Source: Planctomycetota bacterium (GTDB lineage: Bacteria; Planctomycetota; SZUA-567; H5-PLA8). Taken from it: DNA of 49,862 nucleotides. Below the pieces are notes generated by a model. The model did no database searches. It was given only the letters and a program-made list of their open reading frames with translations, and had not been told where the DNA came from. The position numbers and the translations under genes are program-made. Location of the stretch: positions 1 through 49,862 of the forward strand of contig JACQFI010000023.1 of NCBI GenBank assembly GCA_016200135.1. The letters run 5' to 3'. Below are positions 1-8,516 of the stretch, in pieces. How positions within the stretch are numbered: the first letter of the stretch is position 1; every line of letters starts with the position of its first letter.

Positions 1-1
1 G

Positions 2-172
2 TACGCCAACCGCGATCCGCCCGCCCCCAATGTGGAGAATGGCCTCCGCACGAACTATATCCCATGTCGCATTCGATATGCAAATTTTGATGGAATACCG
101 TTCCTGAAAGGTAAATTCTTCGAGGAAAATAGGAACTTGTGCGCAATTATAGCGCACGAAATAGCGCACTAA
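2..172 (+). pseudogene. Possible 3' end of a gene truncated by the window edge
   Basis: An open frame enters from the left edge and ends at a TAA at 170-172, giving 56 residues with no start in the window. The last residues read A-H-E-I-A-H and come from a 12-nt tandem duplication (ATAGCGCACgaa / ATAGCGCACtaa) just before the stop. H-E-I-A-H looks like the HExxH zinc-protease motif, but the chain stops straight after it, so it is either coincidence or a truncated metalloprotease. No family is recognised. Base composition is more AT-rich than the genes that follow. Whether this is coding cannot be decided without upstream sequence. Confidence 0.25.
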
Positions 173-199
173 ATTCATAACGCCGATGCGAAAGGCCGT

Positions 200-1474
200 C
201 TACACCGCGCTGCGAATCTCGCGGCGTTCCTCGGAGTCGTCGCTCGAACAGCGCAGCAGCGCATCGGCGATCTGGCGGAACTCCTCGGGCGACATCTCGG
301 GTTCCACCGGCGCGTACACGGACATGGCCAGCACGCAGCCGTTGCTGTAGATGAAGCGCAGCAGGCCGGCCGAATCGTTGAGCACGTTCAAGCGTTCGAG
401 CAGGCGGCCGACCATCGTCCGGCTCGGCATCTCGCCGCTCTCCCGCGCGCTCTTGATCACGTGCTTCACGAACGTCCAGGCGTGCGTGGGCACCCGCGTG
501 AGGTTGTCGTCCAGAATCGCCCAGCCGCGGATGACCGCGTCCGCCACCACCATCCGCACGCGGCACTCTTCCAGCGGGCACGCAAAGCGGATCACCGCGA
601 CCGCGTCGCCATGCAAGTACGAGTAATACCCCGAGAAGGCCGCCAGGTCCTGGAGCTGCGCGGTGGTCATCGCCGCGCTCAGTCCTTCGGCGGTCGGCTG
701 CGCGAAACGGCGTTCGATGTAATTGCGGTCCGTCATGCCGCTCTGGAGCACATCCACCATCACCGTGTAGGCTAGGCGGCGGTCGTGGTTGAGCTGCCGC
801 AGCGCCTGCAGAATGCCGCGCGTCGAAAAAGCTCCCAGTTCCGCCGCGCGCGGCAGCACTTTGATCCGCACGATCACGCCGCTCTCGCGCAGGAGAAAGA
901 CCGAGCCTCCCGAGCGCGCGTTCATCAGGTTGAGGGTCTCGCGGACGGGCGCCCAGAGCGAGGGCTCCGGCAGCGGCGCCAATTCAGTCTCAAGGGTTAG
1001 CACACCGTTGCGTGCGGAGACGGTGACGTCGCAGACGTCCTGCTGCCCGGTCTCGGGATTGCGGAAGCCGGCCTTGACCGCGAACGACTTGTAGCCTTCC
1101 ATCTCCTGGCAAGGCCAGCCGCGCACACGGAACATGCCCAGCGCGAAGGTCGTCAGCGCTTTGTCGGGGTCCTTGGGCAAAGTGGGCGGAGCGGCAGCGG
1201 GAACGGCCTTCATTTCCGAGGGAACCAGCTCCGCGAAATCGAACGCACCCGATTTCGTCTTCTCTTTCTTAGCCAGGTGGTTCCACGGCCCAGCCACGGG
1301 CGCGGGATGGTCCGCTTCGTCTTCGAGTTGGAGCTCTTCGGGAACGTGGTAAGGCTCGAATTCCGCAAGCCGAATCTTCTCGCCGCAGAAACTGCACACG
1401 ATCTCGGCGGATTTGTGTTCGATCTCCAGCGGCACGTTATTGCCGCAGTGCGGACAGTGCCCAAAGCGGACCAT
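200..1474 (-). CDS. Zinc-ribbon N-terminal protein of unknown function
   Basis: 424 aa, read right to left. I start it at the ATG at 1474, which follows GGAGA at good spacing and begins directly with the zinc ribbon; the frame stays open upstream but that part reads as non-coding. A four-cysteine ribbon lies at residues 7-30 (CPHC ... CSFC). A charged, proline/alanine-rich linker follows, then a long mixed alpha/beta region without a motif I can name. A segment near the middle (residues about 190-290) resembles a T3SS-chaperone-like or YbjN-like fold only in the vaguest way, so I assign nothing. There is no signal peptide, so it is probably cytoplasmic. It is transcribed divergently from ribF across a ~265 bp AT-richer gap. 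Confidence 0.75.
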   Translation of the reverse strand: MVRFGHCPHCGNNVPLEIEHKSAEIVCSFCGEKIRLAEFEPYHVPEELQLEDEADHPAPVAGPWNHLAKKEKTKSGAFDFAELVPSEMKAVPAAAPPTLPKDPDKALTTFALGMFRVRGWPCQEMEGYKSFAVKAGFRNPETGQQDVCDVTVSARNGVLTLETELAPLPEPSLWAPVRETLNLMNARSGGSVFLLRESGVIVRIKVLPRAAELGAFSTRGILQALRQLNHDRRLAYTVMVDVLQSGMTDRNYIERRFAQPTAEGLSAAMTTAQLQDLAAFSGYYSYLHGDAVAVIRFACPLEECRVRMVVADAVIRGWAILDDNLTRVPTHAWTFVKHVIKSARESGEMPSRTMVGRLLERLNVLNDSAGLLRFIYSNGCVLAMSVYAPVEPEMSPEEFRQIADALLRCSSDDSEERREIRSAV

Positions 1475-1740
1475 GGCGTTCTCCGATGTTTCCGAGACCT
1501 GCCCAAGCCGCGAAAGAACGGCCACCTGCCTGCGCGAGTGGCTCCCCCGTCCTGCGACTTTTCCCCGAAAGGCATGGCCTCCAATCGCGAGTATACCTCG
1601 CATCGTGCAATAACCGCAAATGGGGGTGCTTGGATTTAATTAAGAGTCTCCGGCATTCCTCAATGTCGCTTCAGAACTCGTTGCTAGAACATGTATTGCG
1701 AATATGCTTGAGATATGAGGTTTTGCGAGGCCCTTCCATT
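1475..1740. promoter_or_regulatory. Divergent intergenic region between the zinc-ribbon gene and ribF
   Basis: About 265 bp separate two divergent starts, so both promoters should lie here. The stretch from about 1600 to 1740 is clearly AT-richer than the coding DNA. For the rightward gene, TTGCGA near 1695 with a TATGAG-like hexamer downstream is the best sigma-70-like candidate, but the match is weak. I see no RNA gene or riboswitch; in particular I did not recognise an FMN-riboswitch (RFN) core ahead of ribF. Confidence 0.3.
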
Positions 1741-2700
1741 ATGAATCTTTACCGCGGTGAAGCACACGTGCCTGCTGAACGTGGCTGCGTCGTCACGATC
1801 GGCACGTTCGATGGCGTCCACGCGGGACATCAAGCCGTACTCAAGAGTCTGGTCGCTTGGTCGAAGCAGCGCGGCGCGCCTGCGGGCGTCGTCACCTTCG
1901 CGCAGCATCCGCGTAAAGTTCTGGATGGCCGTGCGCCCGATCTGCTCACCTCCGTCGAGCACCGGCTGAAGCTTTTCGAGCGCGAAGGCGTCCAGTTCGC
2001 GTGGGTGCTGGACTTCACGCCCGAACTGAGCCGGAACACCGCCGCAGCGTTCGCGGCCGAATTCTTCGTGAAGCGGCTGGCGCTCAAAGGCTTGATGCTC
2101 GGTTTCGATAGCCGCTTCGGGTGCGATCGCATGGGCACGGATTCGCCGGAGTTGATCCCGATGGCGAAAGCGCTTGGCTTCGAGTTGCGCTGCCTCAAGC
2201 CGGTCCTCACGCCCAACGGCGATCCGATCTCGAGCACGCTGATCCGCGACGCCATCTGGGAAGGGCGCCTTCACGACGCCGAGGCCATGCTCGGCCGGCG
2301 CGTGAGCGTGCTCGGCAAGGTGGTCCCCGGCGAGGCGCGCGGCCGGCGGCTGGGCTTTCGCACCGCGAACCTGGACCTTGGCCGCGAGGTCCGGCCGCCG
2401 TTTGGCGTGTATGCCACCATCGCGGAACTGGAAGGCCAGCGCTACGGCTCGGTGAGCAACGTCGGGTACCGGCCGACGGTCGCAAAGGACCTGCCGCCGG
2501 GCGCCAAACCGGACCTGCTGATCGAGACCCACCTGATCGACTTCGACCGGGATATCTACGGCCAGACGCTGGAAGTGCATTTCGTCGAGAAGCTGCGCGA
2601 CGAACGCCGCTTCCCCGACGTCCAGGCGCTGGTGGAGCAGATCAAGAAGGACGAGGCCAAGGCCCGCGGCATTCTGCGCGCGGCGGGAGTGCTTTCATGA
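1741..2700 (+). CDS. ribF: Bifunctional riboflavin kinase / FAD synthetase
   Basis: 319 aa, full length for RibF. It phosphorylates riboflavin to FMN and adenylylates FMN to FAD in the cytoplasm. The N-terminal nucleotidyltransferase half has GTFDGVHAGHQ near residues 19-29. The C-terminal flavokinase half has the GxxxGRRLGF segment, the SNVGYRPTV strand and the usual ending with YGQTLEVHF and LRDERRF. The normal flavokinase PTAN signature reads R-T-A-N here (Arg207 for Pro); the Mg/ATP-contacting Thr and Asn remain. I choose the ATG at 1741 because homology begins there, although the frame is open further upstream. Its TGA overlaps the ATG of the next gene (ATGA), implying translational coupling to a secreted flavin-binding protein that needs its product. 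Confidence 0.95.
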   Translation: MNLYRGEAHVPAERGCVVTIGTFDGVHAGHQAVLKSLVAWSKQRGAPAGVVTFAQHPRKVLDGRAPDLLTSVEHRLKLFEREGVQFAWVLDFTPELSRNTAAAFAAEFFVKRLALKGLMLGFDSRFGCDRMGTDSPELIPMAKALGFELRCLKPVLTPNGDPISSTLIRDAIWEGRLHDAEAMLGRRVSVLGKVVPGEARGRRLGFRTANLDLGREVRPPFGVYATIAELEGQRYGSVSNVGYRPTVAKDLPPGAKPDLLIETHLIDFDRDIYGQTLEVHFVEKLRDERRFPDVQALVEQIKKDEAKARGILRAAGVLS

Positions 2701-3590
2701 AGGCGCGCTCCAACTTACGCGCCTGCGTGTGCCTGGCGCTGCTGCTTCTTGCCCGCGCGCACGCCGCGGCCCGGGCCGAAGAGCAGGCCCCGCCCAAAGA
2801 CGAACGCCTTCAGGTCACGATCTACTACTCGAAAGACGACGGGCACTGGCCGGAAGTTGAGAAGGCGATCGAGGAGGCCATCGAGCCCTTCCGCAAGATT
2901 CTGCGCTACGAAAAAGTGAGTATCGACTTGAAAGAAGGCTACGCGCGCCTGGTCCGGGCGGAGAAGGATCTGAACATCGCCCCCAGCGACCGAGGCGAGA
3001 TAACCGCGGTGATCGGGCACTTCGCGCTGCTGAACAAAGGCAAGAATCGGCGCGACATCGAGTCCTACCTTGCGCGCGTGCTAAAACGCATGCTCATCCA
3101 GGACGACCTCAAGCAACGGCGCAAGACGGATGCCGAAGCCTACGCCAAACAGATGCTGGGCGAGAAGGTCACGGTGAAGAAGGAGACCGAGAGCGAGGCG
3201 CGGGTCTATTACCGGGTAGAGGAAGACGGGAAGTTCGTGGGCTACGTCGTCGACGTGTACCACGTGATCTGGTGTCCCATTTGCGCCGACGCGCAGTTTT
3301 TGTTGGCCGTCAACGCCTCGCTCAGGATCAAAGACGTCACACCGGTGCACGAACTCGAAGTCTACGGCGTGCCGCTGGAGGGCGAGCGCGCCCGGAAGTT
3401 TCTCGATCAATTCAAAGGCCGCGACCCGGAGAAGAAGGTGAAGACGCTGGATACCGTCAGCGGCGCCACGAAGACCAGCCTCGCCTACGACGCCGCCATC
3501 ACGGAAGTGCTTGAGGAACTGAAGAACCGCGCCGGTGCGCCCGCCGAAGTGAAGACCAAGGAAGAGAAAGGCAAGAAGGAAGACCGGTGA
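2697..3590 (+). CDS. Secreted FMN-binding-domain protein
   Basis: 297 aa. A signal peptide is evident (basic start, Leu/Ala core, A-R-A-E around residue 24). The C-terminal half is an FMN_bind domain ending in D-T-V-S-G-A-T-K-T-S; Thr258 sits where ApbE flavin transferase covalently attaches FMN in NqrC/RnfG-type proteins. Within the domain there is also a C-P-I-C pair (Cys193, Cys196), unusual for this family and suggestive of a disulphide or metal site. The N-terminal ~150 residues are helical, Lys/Glu rich and unrecognised. The gene overlaps ribF by 4 nt and the next gene by 4 nt. No apbE homologue is in the window. A role as an extracytoplasmic electron carrier is inferred. Confidence 0.85.
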   Translation: MKARSNLRACVCLALLLLARAHAAARAEEQAPPKDERLQVTIYYSKDDGHWPEVEKAIEEAIEPFRKILRYEKVSIDLKEGYARLVRAEKDLNIAPSDRGEITAVIGHFALLNKGKNRRDIESYLARVLKRMLIQDDLKQRRKTDAEAYAKQMLGEKVTVKKETESEARVYYRVEEDGKFVGYVVDVYHVIWCPICADAQFLLAVNASLRIKDVTPVHELEVYGVPLEGERARKFLDQFKGRDPEKKVKTLDTVSGATKTSLAYDAAITEVLEELKNRAGAPAEVKTKEEKGKKEDR

Positions 3591-6016
3591 TGCCCTCCGC
3601 CTGCCCCGTGCCCCGCTGCTGGGTCCGCGCTAGGACGCTCGGGCTGCTCTGCGCGAGTGTCCTGGTTCAAATTGCACTTGCCGCGGCCGAAGACGAGAAG
3701 CCCGCGTTCACGATTCTCTTCACGGCCGAAGCCCACGGCGCGCTGCTGCCCTGCGACTGCCCGCTCCAGCCGCTCGGCGGCGTGGCCCGCCGCGCGACGC
3801 TGATCAAGCGCTACCGCGAGCGCGGTCCGGTGCTGCTCGTCGACGCCGGCGGCTGGGCCGCGGGCGGCATCTACGACGAAGACACCGACGGCGACGCGGA
3901 GCGCGACAACCTGCGCACGGACCTGATGGTGAAGGCGCTGGAAGGGATGAAATACAATCTTGTGGCATGGGGCGATGTGGACGGTAAATGGATAGAAAAC
4001 AATTCGAGCCGATGCGAATCCTTTAAGGTCCTTCGAACCGAGATCATCAAAACGTTTACAGAAGACAAATGGGCTCAAGTCGGCATCAATAATCAGGGCG
4101 TCGGAATAGACTGGTTCTGGAAAAGTTCCAAATTCTCCAAGGCTCCGCTGAATCTTCCGGTTTCGCTCTCCGACGGTATTCCCATTCCCACTTTCCATGC
4201 CTATCTCCTGCCGTTTGGAGAGGACACGAGCGAAGAATTTGCAAAGGCACATCTGCAAAGCGACTTAATCGTATCCGCCGGCCGCAAGACCAGCACCCGC
4301 GTCTCCTGGACCGCCGGCAATACCGTCATCGCCAACTTCGACTACCAGTGCCGCAGTCTCGGCGTCGCGGAAGTCTTCCCGCGCAAAGGCTGGAAGGCGG
4401 GCGACGCCGGGCCCCGCTGGGATATCCGCATCAAGCAGGAATCGCTGACTCCGGAGATTCCCGACGATCCGGAAATGACCGCATTGCTGGCTCCGCACCT
4501 GGACGCGCTGCGCAAAAAGGGCAAGAAGAAGGTCGAGATCGAGTTCTGGACCCTGCCGCGCTGCCCATACTGCCTGAAACTCGAGCCGGAACTCGCCAAG
4601 ATCGCGGCCGACCTGGGCGCACGCATCGCCCTCGTGCCGCATTTCATGGTTGAGAAGACTGCGGACGGCAAGTTCATCGCGATGCACGATGGCAAAGACG
4701 AGACGAAGGAACTCGACGAGGCGGGCGTGCAGGCCGTAATCGCGAAGTACCACCCCGAGCGTTTTTGGGACTGGCTTGCCTGGCGCGAGAAGAACCCCGA
4801 CGCGCTGTGGGAGACCGGCGTGAAGGACCTCGGCCTGCCCAAAGCGAGCATCGCCGGGGCCCTCGCGGCCAACGAACATCTCGAGATCTTTGAGAAGGAC
4901 TACCAACTCGCGGTGCGCCGCCGTATCCAAGGCACGCCGACGCTGGTGTTGGCGAACAAAATCTATGAGGGCGAGAACCAGCGTCTGCAGATTCTGCGCG
5001 CGCTCTGCGGGATGTTGGACGAACCCAAGCCCGAAGTCTGCAAGAGCGTCCCCGCGTGCTTCTTCGACGCCGAGTGCCGCAAACGCGGCTACGTCGGCAA
5101 GTGCCTCGATGCCGGCAAGCCCGGCGCGCGCTGCGACTTCTCGCAAAAAGCGGTGCGCGTGCCCGTGCGCGTCCTGCGCGAACCCGACGCGCTCTATTCG
5201 AACCACGAATCCATTCTGGAAGTGCTGCTGGGCAGGCTGCCGGGCATCGAATGGAGTTACCTCGATCCGGTTTCGGAGGAAGGCCGCGCGCTCGTGCAGC
5301 GCTGCAAAATCGACCGCTTTCCCGCCTACCTGATCGACCCGGACGCGAAGACCGAGGCGAACTACGCGGAGAACTTTGCCAACGCCGTGGACCTGCGCGA
5401 CGGGGTGCTCGTGCTTCGGAGCGAAGTTCAGGGCGCGCACCGGATCGCGGCCCGGCCGCGCATGCTTGGGCGTGCGGACCTCTTCGTCTCGCGCTTCTCC
5501 CAGCCCGGCACTTGGGCGGTGGAGATTGGAATCGACGCGCTCTCCTGGCGGGACGCGCCGGAGGTCGTCCTGCACGACGGACTCTACTGGAACGAACGCC
5601 GCGGGCCAGACGGTAAGGTTGAGCGCGAACTCGCTGCTCGCGGCGGTTTGGCGGAGATCGAAGACGCCGCGGTCGCGATCGCCATCCGCGTACTTGCCCC
5701 GGAGAAGTTGAATGCGTACCTGCTCGAGCGCGGCAAACGCCGTGGCAGCGAGTACGGCTGGCTGCGCGCCATGCAGGCCGCGGGCGTTGAAGTGGACAAG
5801 GTGCTGGAACTCGCCGAAGGCCCCGACCGCAAGGGCCCCGTGCCGCCCATCCTGAAAATCCTGCACGCCGAAGCAAACCTGCTGGATGGCCTGGGCGCCG
5901 GCGGCGATGTGGTGCTGCTGGCCGAGAACTGCGAGCTGATCCCCGTGCGCTCGCGCCAGGAACTGCGGTACTATCTCGAACAGATCGGCAAGCGGCGGCC
6001 GAAGCCGGAGCGATAA
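3587..6016 (+). CDS. Secreted metallophosphatase-like / thioredoxin-like multidomain protein
   Basis: About 809 aa. The start is GTG 3587 or ATG 3590; both overlap the previous stop. A signal peptide covers roughly residues 1-34. Residues about 40-270 follow the 5'-nucleotidase/UshA metallophosphatase layout (T-A-E-A-H-G, then L-L-V-D-A-G-G), but the usual D-x-H reads E-A-H, the GNHE motif is replaced by G-D-V-D, and the later histidine motifs are missing, so catalysis is doubtful. A thioredoxin/DsbA-like domain follows with C-P-Y-C (326-329), a helical insertion and the cis-proline T-P-T. A small cysteine-rich stretch (about 485-520) and a second thioredoxin-like segment without CxxC but with F-P-A-Y complete it. 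A stretch at about 3940-4275 is markedly AT-richer than its surroundings. Confidence 0.8.
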   Translation: MMPSACPVPRCWVRARTLGLLCASVLVQIALAAAEDEKPAFTILFTAEAHGALLPCDCPLQPLGGVARRATLIKRYRERGPVLLVDAGGWAAGGIYDEDTDGDAERDNLRTDLMVKALEGMKYNLVAWGDVDGKWIENNSSRCESFKVLRTEIIKTFTEDKWAQVGINNQGVGIDWFWKSSKFSKAPLNLPVSLSDGIPIPTFHAYLLPFGEDTSEEFAKAHLQSDLIVSAGRKTSTRVSWTAGNTVIANFDYQCRSLGVAEVFPRKGWKAGDAGPRWDIRIKQESLTPEIPDDPEMTALLAPHLDALRKKGKKKVEIEFWTLPRCPYCLKLEPELAKIAADLGARIALVPHFMVEKTADGKFIAMHDGKDETKELDEAGVQAVIAKYHPERFWDWLAWREKNPDALWETGVKDLGLPKASIAGALAANEHLEIFEKDYQLAVRRRIQGTPTLVLANKIYEGENQRLQILRALCGMLDEPKPEVCKSVPACFFDAECRKRGYVGKCLDAGKPGARCDFSQKAVRVPVRVLREPDALYSNHESILEVLLGRLPGIEWSYLDPVSEEGRALVQRCKIDRFPAYLIDPDAKTEANYAENFANAVDLRDGVLVLRSEVQGAHRIAARPRMLGRADLFVSRFSQPGTWAVEIGIDALSWRDAPEVVLHDGLYWNERRGPDGKVERELAARGGLAEIEDAAVAIAIRVLAPEKLNAYLLERGKRRGSEYGWLRAMQAAGVEVDKVLELAEGPDRKGPVPPILKILHAEANLLDGLGAGGDVVLLAENCELIPVRSRQELRYYLEQIGKRRPKPER

Positions 6017-6148
6017 GGGACGTTTTTCGGCCTTGCGGACGGCCCGGGCGCGGGCAAAATCCCACTCCGTCAGCTTCGAATAAACAGGCGCCTGCGCGGT
6101 CTATATTCAGGTGCTGTCGCACTCGCAAGCAGGCCGGAGGATTTAAGC
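6017..6148 (+). promoter_or_regulatory. Gap and possible promoter upstream of the liv operon
   Basis: A 132-bp gap holds a TATATT hexamer at 6102-6107 and an upstream TTCGAA at 6075-6080; the 21-nt spacing is too long for a standard sigma-70 site, so this is only a candidate. The Shine-Dalgarno GGAGG lies shortly before the livK ATG. No hairpin with a T-run was seen after the upstream gene. Confidence 0.3.
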
Positions 6149-7306
6149 ATGCGCGGATTTACAGGAATGGCGGGCTGGGCGCTTACCGTACTTTTAGGCG
6201 CTGCGGCCTTGGGGACGGTCCAAGGGGGCGAAGAGAAGACCTATCCCATCGGCGTGGTCGTCGAGAAGTCCGGCGCGCTGGAGAATTGGGGCCGGCAGAG
6301 CGAATCCGGAATGAAGCTCGCCCTGGAAGAATTGAAGGGCGCGGACGGCATCAAGATCGAGCTCTTCGTCGAAGACAACAAGTCCACGCCCGACCAATCG
6401 GCCAACGCGTTCATCTCCCTGGCCGAGGGCAAGAAAGTGCTCTGCGTGATCGGCGCGGTCGCGTCCAGCAACACCCGCGCGATGAAGGAGCAGGCCAACA
6501 AGCTCAAGCTGGCCCTGGTGACCCACGCCTCCACCAACGTCCAGCTCACCAAGGACACCGAGTGGCTCTACCGCATCTGCTGGAACGACGCCTTCCAGGG
6601 CGCAGTCTGCGCCAAGTTCGCGAAGGACCACCTCAAATCGGCCAAGGCCGTGATCGTGACCGACACGGCGCAAGATTACAGCAAAGGCTTGAGCAAGAGT
6701 TTCACCGATACTTTTAAAGCCCAGGGCGGGACGATCGTCGAGGAACTGACCTACCAGTCGGGCGACAAGGTCTTCACGTCCCAGATTGAAAAGCTCAAGA
6801 ATCTTGAAGCCGACTGCGTCTTCTGCTCCGGGTATGCCGCGGAAGTGGCGTTGCTGCTGAAAGGCGCCCGCGAAGCCGGTTACGAGAAGCCGTTCCTCGG
6901 CGGCGACGGCCTGGACGACCCGCAGTTCTTTAATATCGCGGGCGCGACGGCCGGCACCGGCGTCTTCCTGTGCAACCACGCGCATCCGGAAGACCCCGAT
7001 CCGCGCGTCCAGGCATTCGTGAAGAAGTACAAGGAGAAGTTCAACGAGGTTCCCGGCGCCATGTCTTTCCTGGGTTACGACGCCGTCCTGGCCATCCACG
7101 ATGCGCTCAAACGCGCGGCGGCCAAGGGCGAGGTTACCCGTGAGAGCCTGCGTGACGCCATCGGGAGCATCAAGGACCTGCCGCTGGTGACGGGCAAGAT
7201 CACCATGGGCGCCGACCATGAAGTCAAGAAGCGCGCGATCGTGGTCGAATGCCAGGCCGACAAGACGATGAAGTTCTGCTCGGAGGTCAAGCCCGACGAC
7301 AAGTAG
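6149..7306 (+). CDS. livK: Branched-chain amino-acid type ABC transporter substrate-binding protein
   Basis: 385 aa, typical for the LivJ/LivK (periplasmic-binding type I) family. A signal peptide with a hydrophobic core ends near residue 26 (V-Q-G-G-E). The mature part starts with P-I-G-V-V-V-E-K-S-G and contains family landmarks such as an A-V-A-S-S-N-T-R ligand-loop segment, S-F-T-D-T-F with Q-S-G-D, and F-L-G-G-D-G. It should capture the ligand in the periplasm and deliver it to the LivHM channel encoded just downstream. The ligand cannot be read from sequence; members bind Leu/Ile/Val, other amino acids, amides or urea. GGAGG precedes the ATG. Confidence 0.92.
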   Translation: MRGFTGMAGWALTVLLGAAALGTVQGGEEKTYPIGVVVEKSGALENWGRQSESGMKLALEELKGADGIKIELFVEDNKSTPDQSANAFISLAEGKKVLCVIGAVASSNTRAMKEQANKLKLALVTHASTNVQLTKDTEWLYRICWNDAFQGAVCAKFAKDHLKSAKAVIVTDTAQDYSKGLSKSFTDTFKAQGGTIVEELTYQSGDKVFTSQIEKLKNLEADCVFCSGYAAEVALLLKGAREAGYEKPFLGGDGLDDPQFFNIAGATAGTGVFLCNHAHPEDPDPRVQAFVKKYKEKFNEVPGAMSFLGYDAVLAIHDALKRAAAKGEVTRESLRDAIGSIKDLPLVTGKITMGADHEVKKRAIVVECQADKTMKFCSEVKPDDK

Positions 7307-7358
7307 TCCGCCGCGCGGTAGGATTGGCGCGGCTTAAGCGCTGAGGCCGGGAGGCGGC

Positions 7359-8516
7359 TTGTCGGATTTTATCACCATCGTTCTGCACGGCCTCACCTGG
7401 GGCGCGCTTATCGCGCTCGTGGCCGTCGGTTACACGATGGTCTACGGCATCATCAAGCTCATCAATTTCGCGCACGGCGAGTTCTACATGACCGGCGGTT
7501 TCGCGGGCATGCTGGCGCTGCTGCTGCTCTGTTCGCCGGGCGGCGCGCTGGAGCACCTGCCCGGCGGGGCCAAACTTTTGTTGGGGCTCGTGGCCGCCGG
7601 CCTGGCCGTCGCGGCGCTCGCGGTGCTCACCGAACGCATCGCGTACCGGCCGATCCGCGGCAGCGGGCGCATCGCCGCGCTGCTCACCGCCGTGGGCGTC
7701 TCCCTGCTGCTCCAGAACGCGGCCATCGGCGTCTTCGGCTCGAAGCAGACCTCCTTCCCGGCCACGCTGGATGACCTGCACCTGCCGCGCTGGCACGTGA
7801 ACCTGGACGACCTGCGCGAAGGCGAAGTGTCCGCGTACCAGGTCTCGTACCGCGCGCCGATCCGGAACTGGAAAGGGGAGGTCGCCCTCGACGCCCAGGG
7901 AAAACAGCTCGGTTATCGCAACGTGAATCTCGTGGATGCCGGCAAGCCCATCGAGAAGAAGCGCCTCGACGATGCGCGCAAGGCCAAGCCCGAAGAACTG
8001 CTCGCGTATCCTTCGATCACCGTCTCCTTGAAGCAGATCGTTATCTTCGTCACGCTGGCGCTCACGGCGCTGGGGTTGTACGTGCTCGTTCAGCGCACGC
8101 GCATGGGCCGGGCCATGCGGGCGGTCTCGCACGACTTCGAAGCGGCCTCCTTGATGGGCATCGCGACGAACAAGATCGTCTCCTTTACCTTCTTTATCGG
8201 CGGTGGGCTCGCGGGCCTGGGCGGCGTGCTCGCGGGCGGGATGTTCATCGGCACCGTCGATCCCATGATGGGCTTCCTGTTCGGCTTGAAGGCGTTCATC
8301 GCCGCGGTGCTGGGCGGCATCGGGAGCATTCCCGGCGCGCTGCTGGGCGGGCTGGCGCTGGGCCTGGTGGAACAGCTCGCGCAGTACTACGCCGACGGCC
8401 TGATCTTCAAAGGCGCCAGCGCGTACCGTGACGCCATCGCCTTTCTGATCCTGATCGGCGTGCTGCTGCTCCGGCCATCCGGCTTCTTCGGGCGTTTTGA
8501 AGGCGAGAAAGTCTGA
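7359..8516 (+). CDS. livH: Branched-chain amino-acid ABC permease LivH with inserted soluble loop
   Basis: 385 aa from a TTG start at 7359, preceded by GGGAGG at about 5 nt. It forms half of the transmembrane channel. Landmarks are G-L-T-W-G-A-L-I-A-L near the start, I-K-L-I-N-F-A-H-G-E, and the C-terminal A-V-L-G-G-I-G-S-I-P-G-A coupling region. LivH proteins are usually about 290-310 aa; the surplus here is a hydrophilic block at about residues 135-220 lying between membrane spans, ahead of I-T-V-S-L-K-Q-I-V-I-F-V. The stop overlaps the next ATG (TGATG). Confidence 0.92.
   Translation: MSDFITIVLHGLTWGALIALVAVGYTMVYGIIKLINFAHGEFYMTGGFAGMLALLLLCSPGGALEHLPGGAKLLLGLVAAGLAVAALAVLTERIAYRPIRGSGRIAALLTAVGVSLLLQNAAIGVFGSKQTSFPATLDDLHLPRWHVNLDDLREGEVSAYQVSYRAPIRNWKGEVALDAQGKQLGYRNVNLVDAGKPIEKKRLDDARKAKPEELLAYPSITVSLKQIVIFVTLALTALGLYVLVQRTRMGRAMRAVSHDFEAASLMGIATNKIVSFTFFIGGGLAGLGGVLAGGMFIGTVDPMMGFLFGLKAFIAAVLGGIGSIPGALLGGLALGLVEQLAQYYADGLIFKGASAYRDAIAFLILIGVLLLRPSGFFGRFEGEKV

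Noticed and set aside
2..172. HExxH metalloprotease remnant
   Set aside because: H-E-I-A-H ends directly in a stop and arises from a 12-nt duplication, so the motif may be chance; kept only as a low-confidence partial.
1475..1740. FMN riboswitch ahead of ribF
   Set aside because: No conserved RFN core was seen.
3587..6016. Periplasmic FAD-hydrolysing UshA-like enzyme
   Set aside because: An attractive idea beside ribF, but the D-x-H, GNHE and C-terminal histidine motifs are altered or missing.
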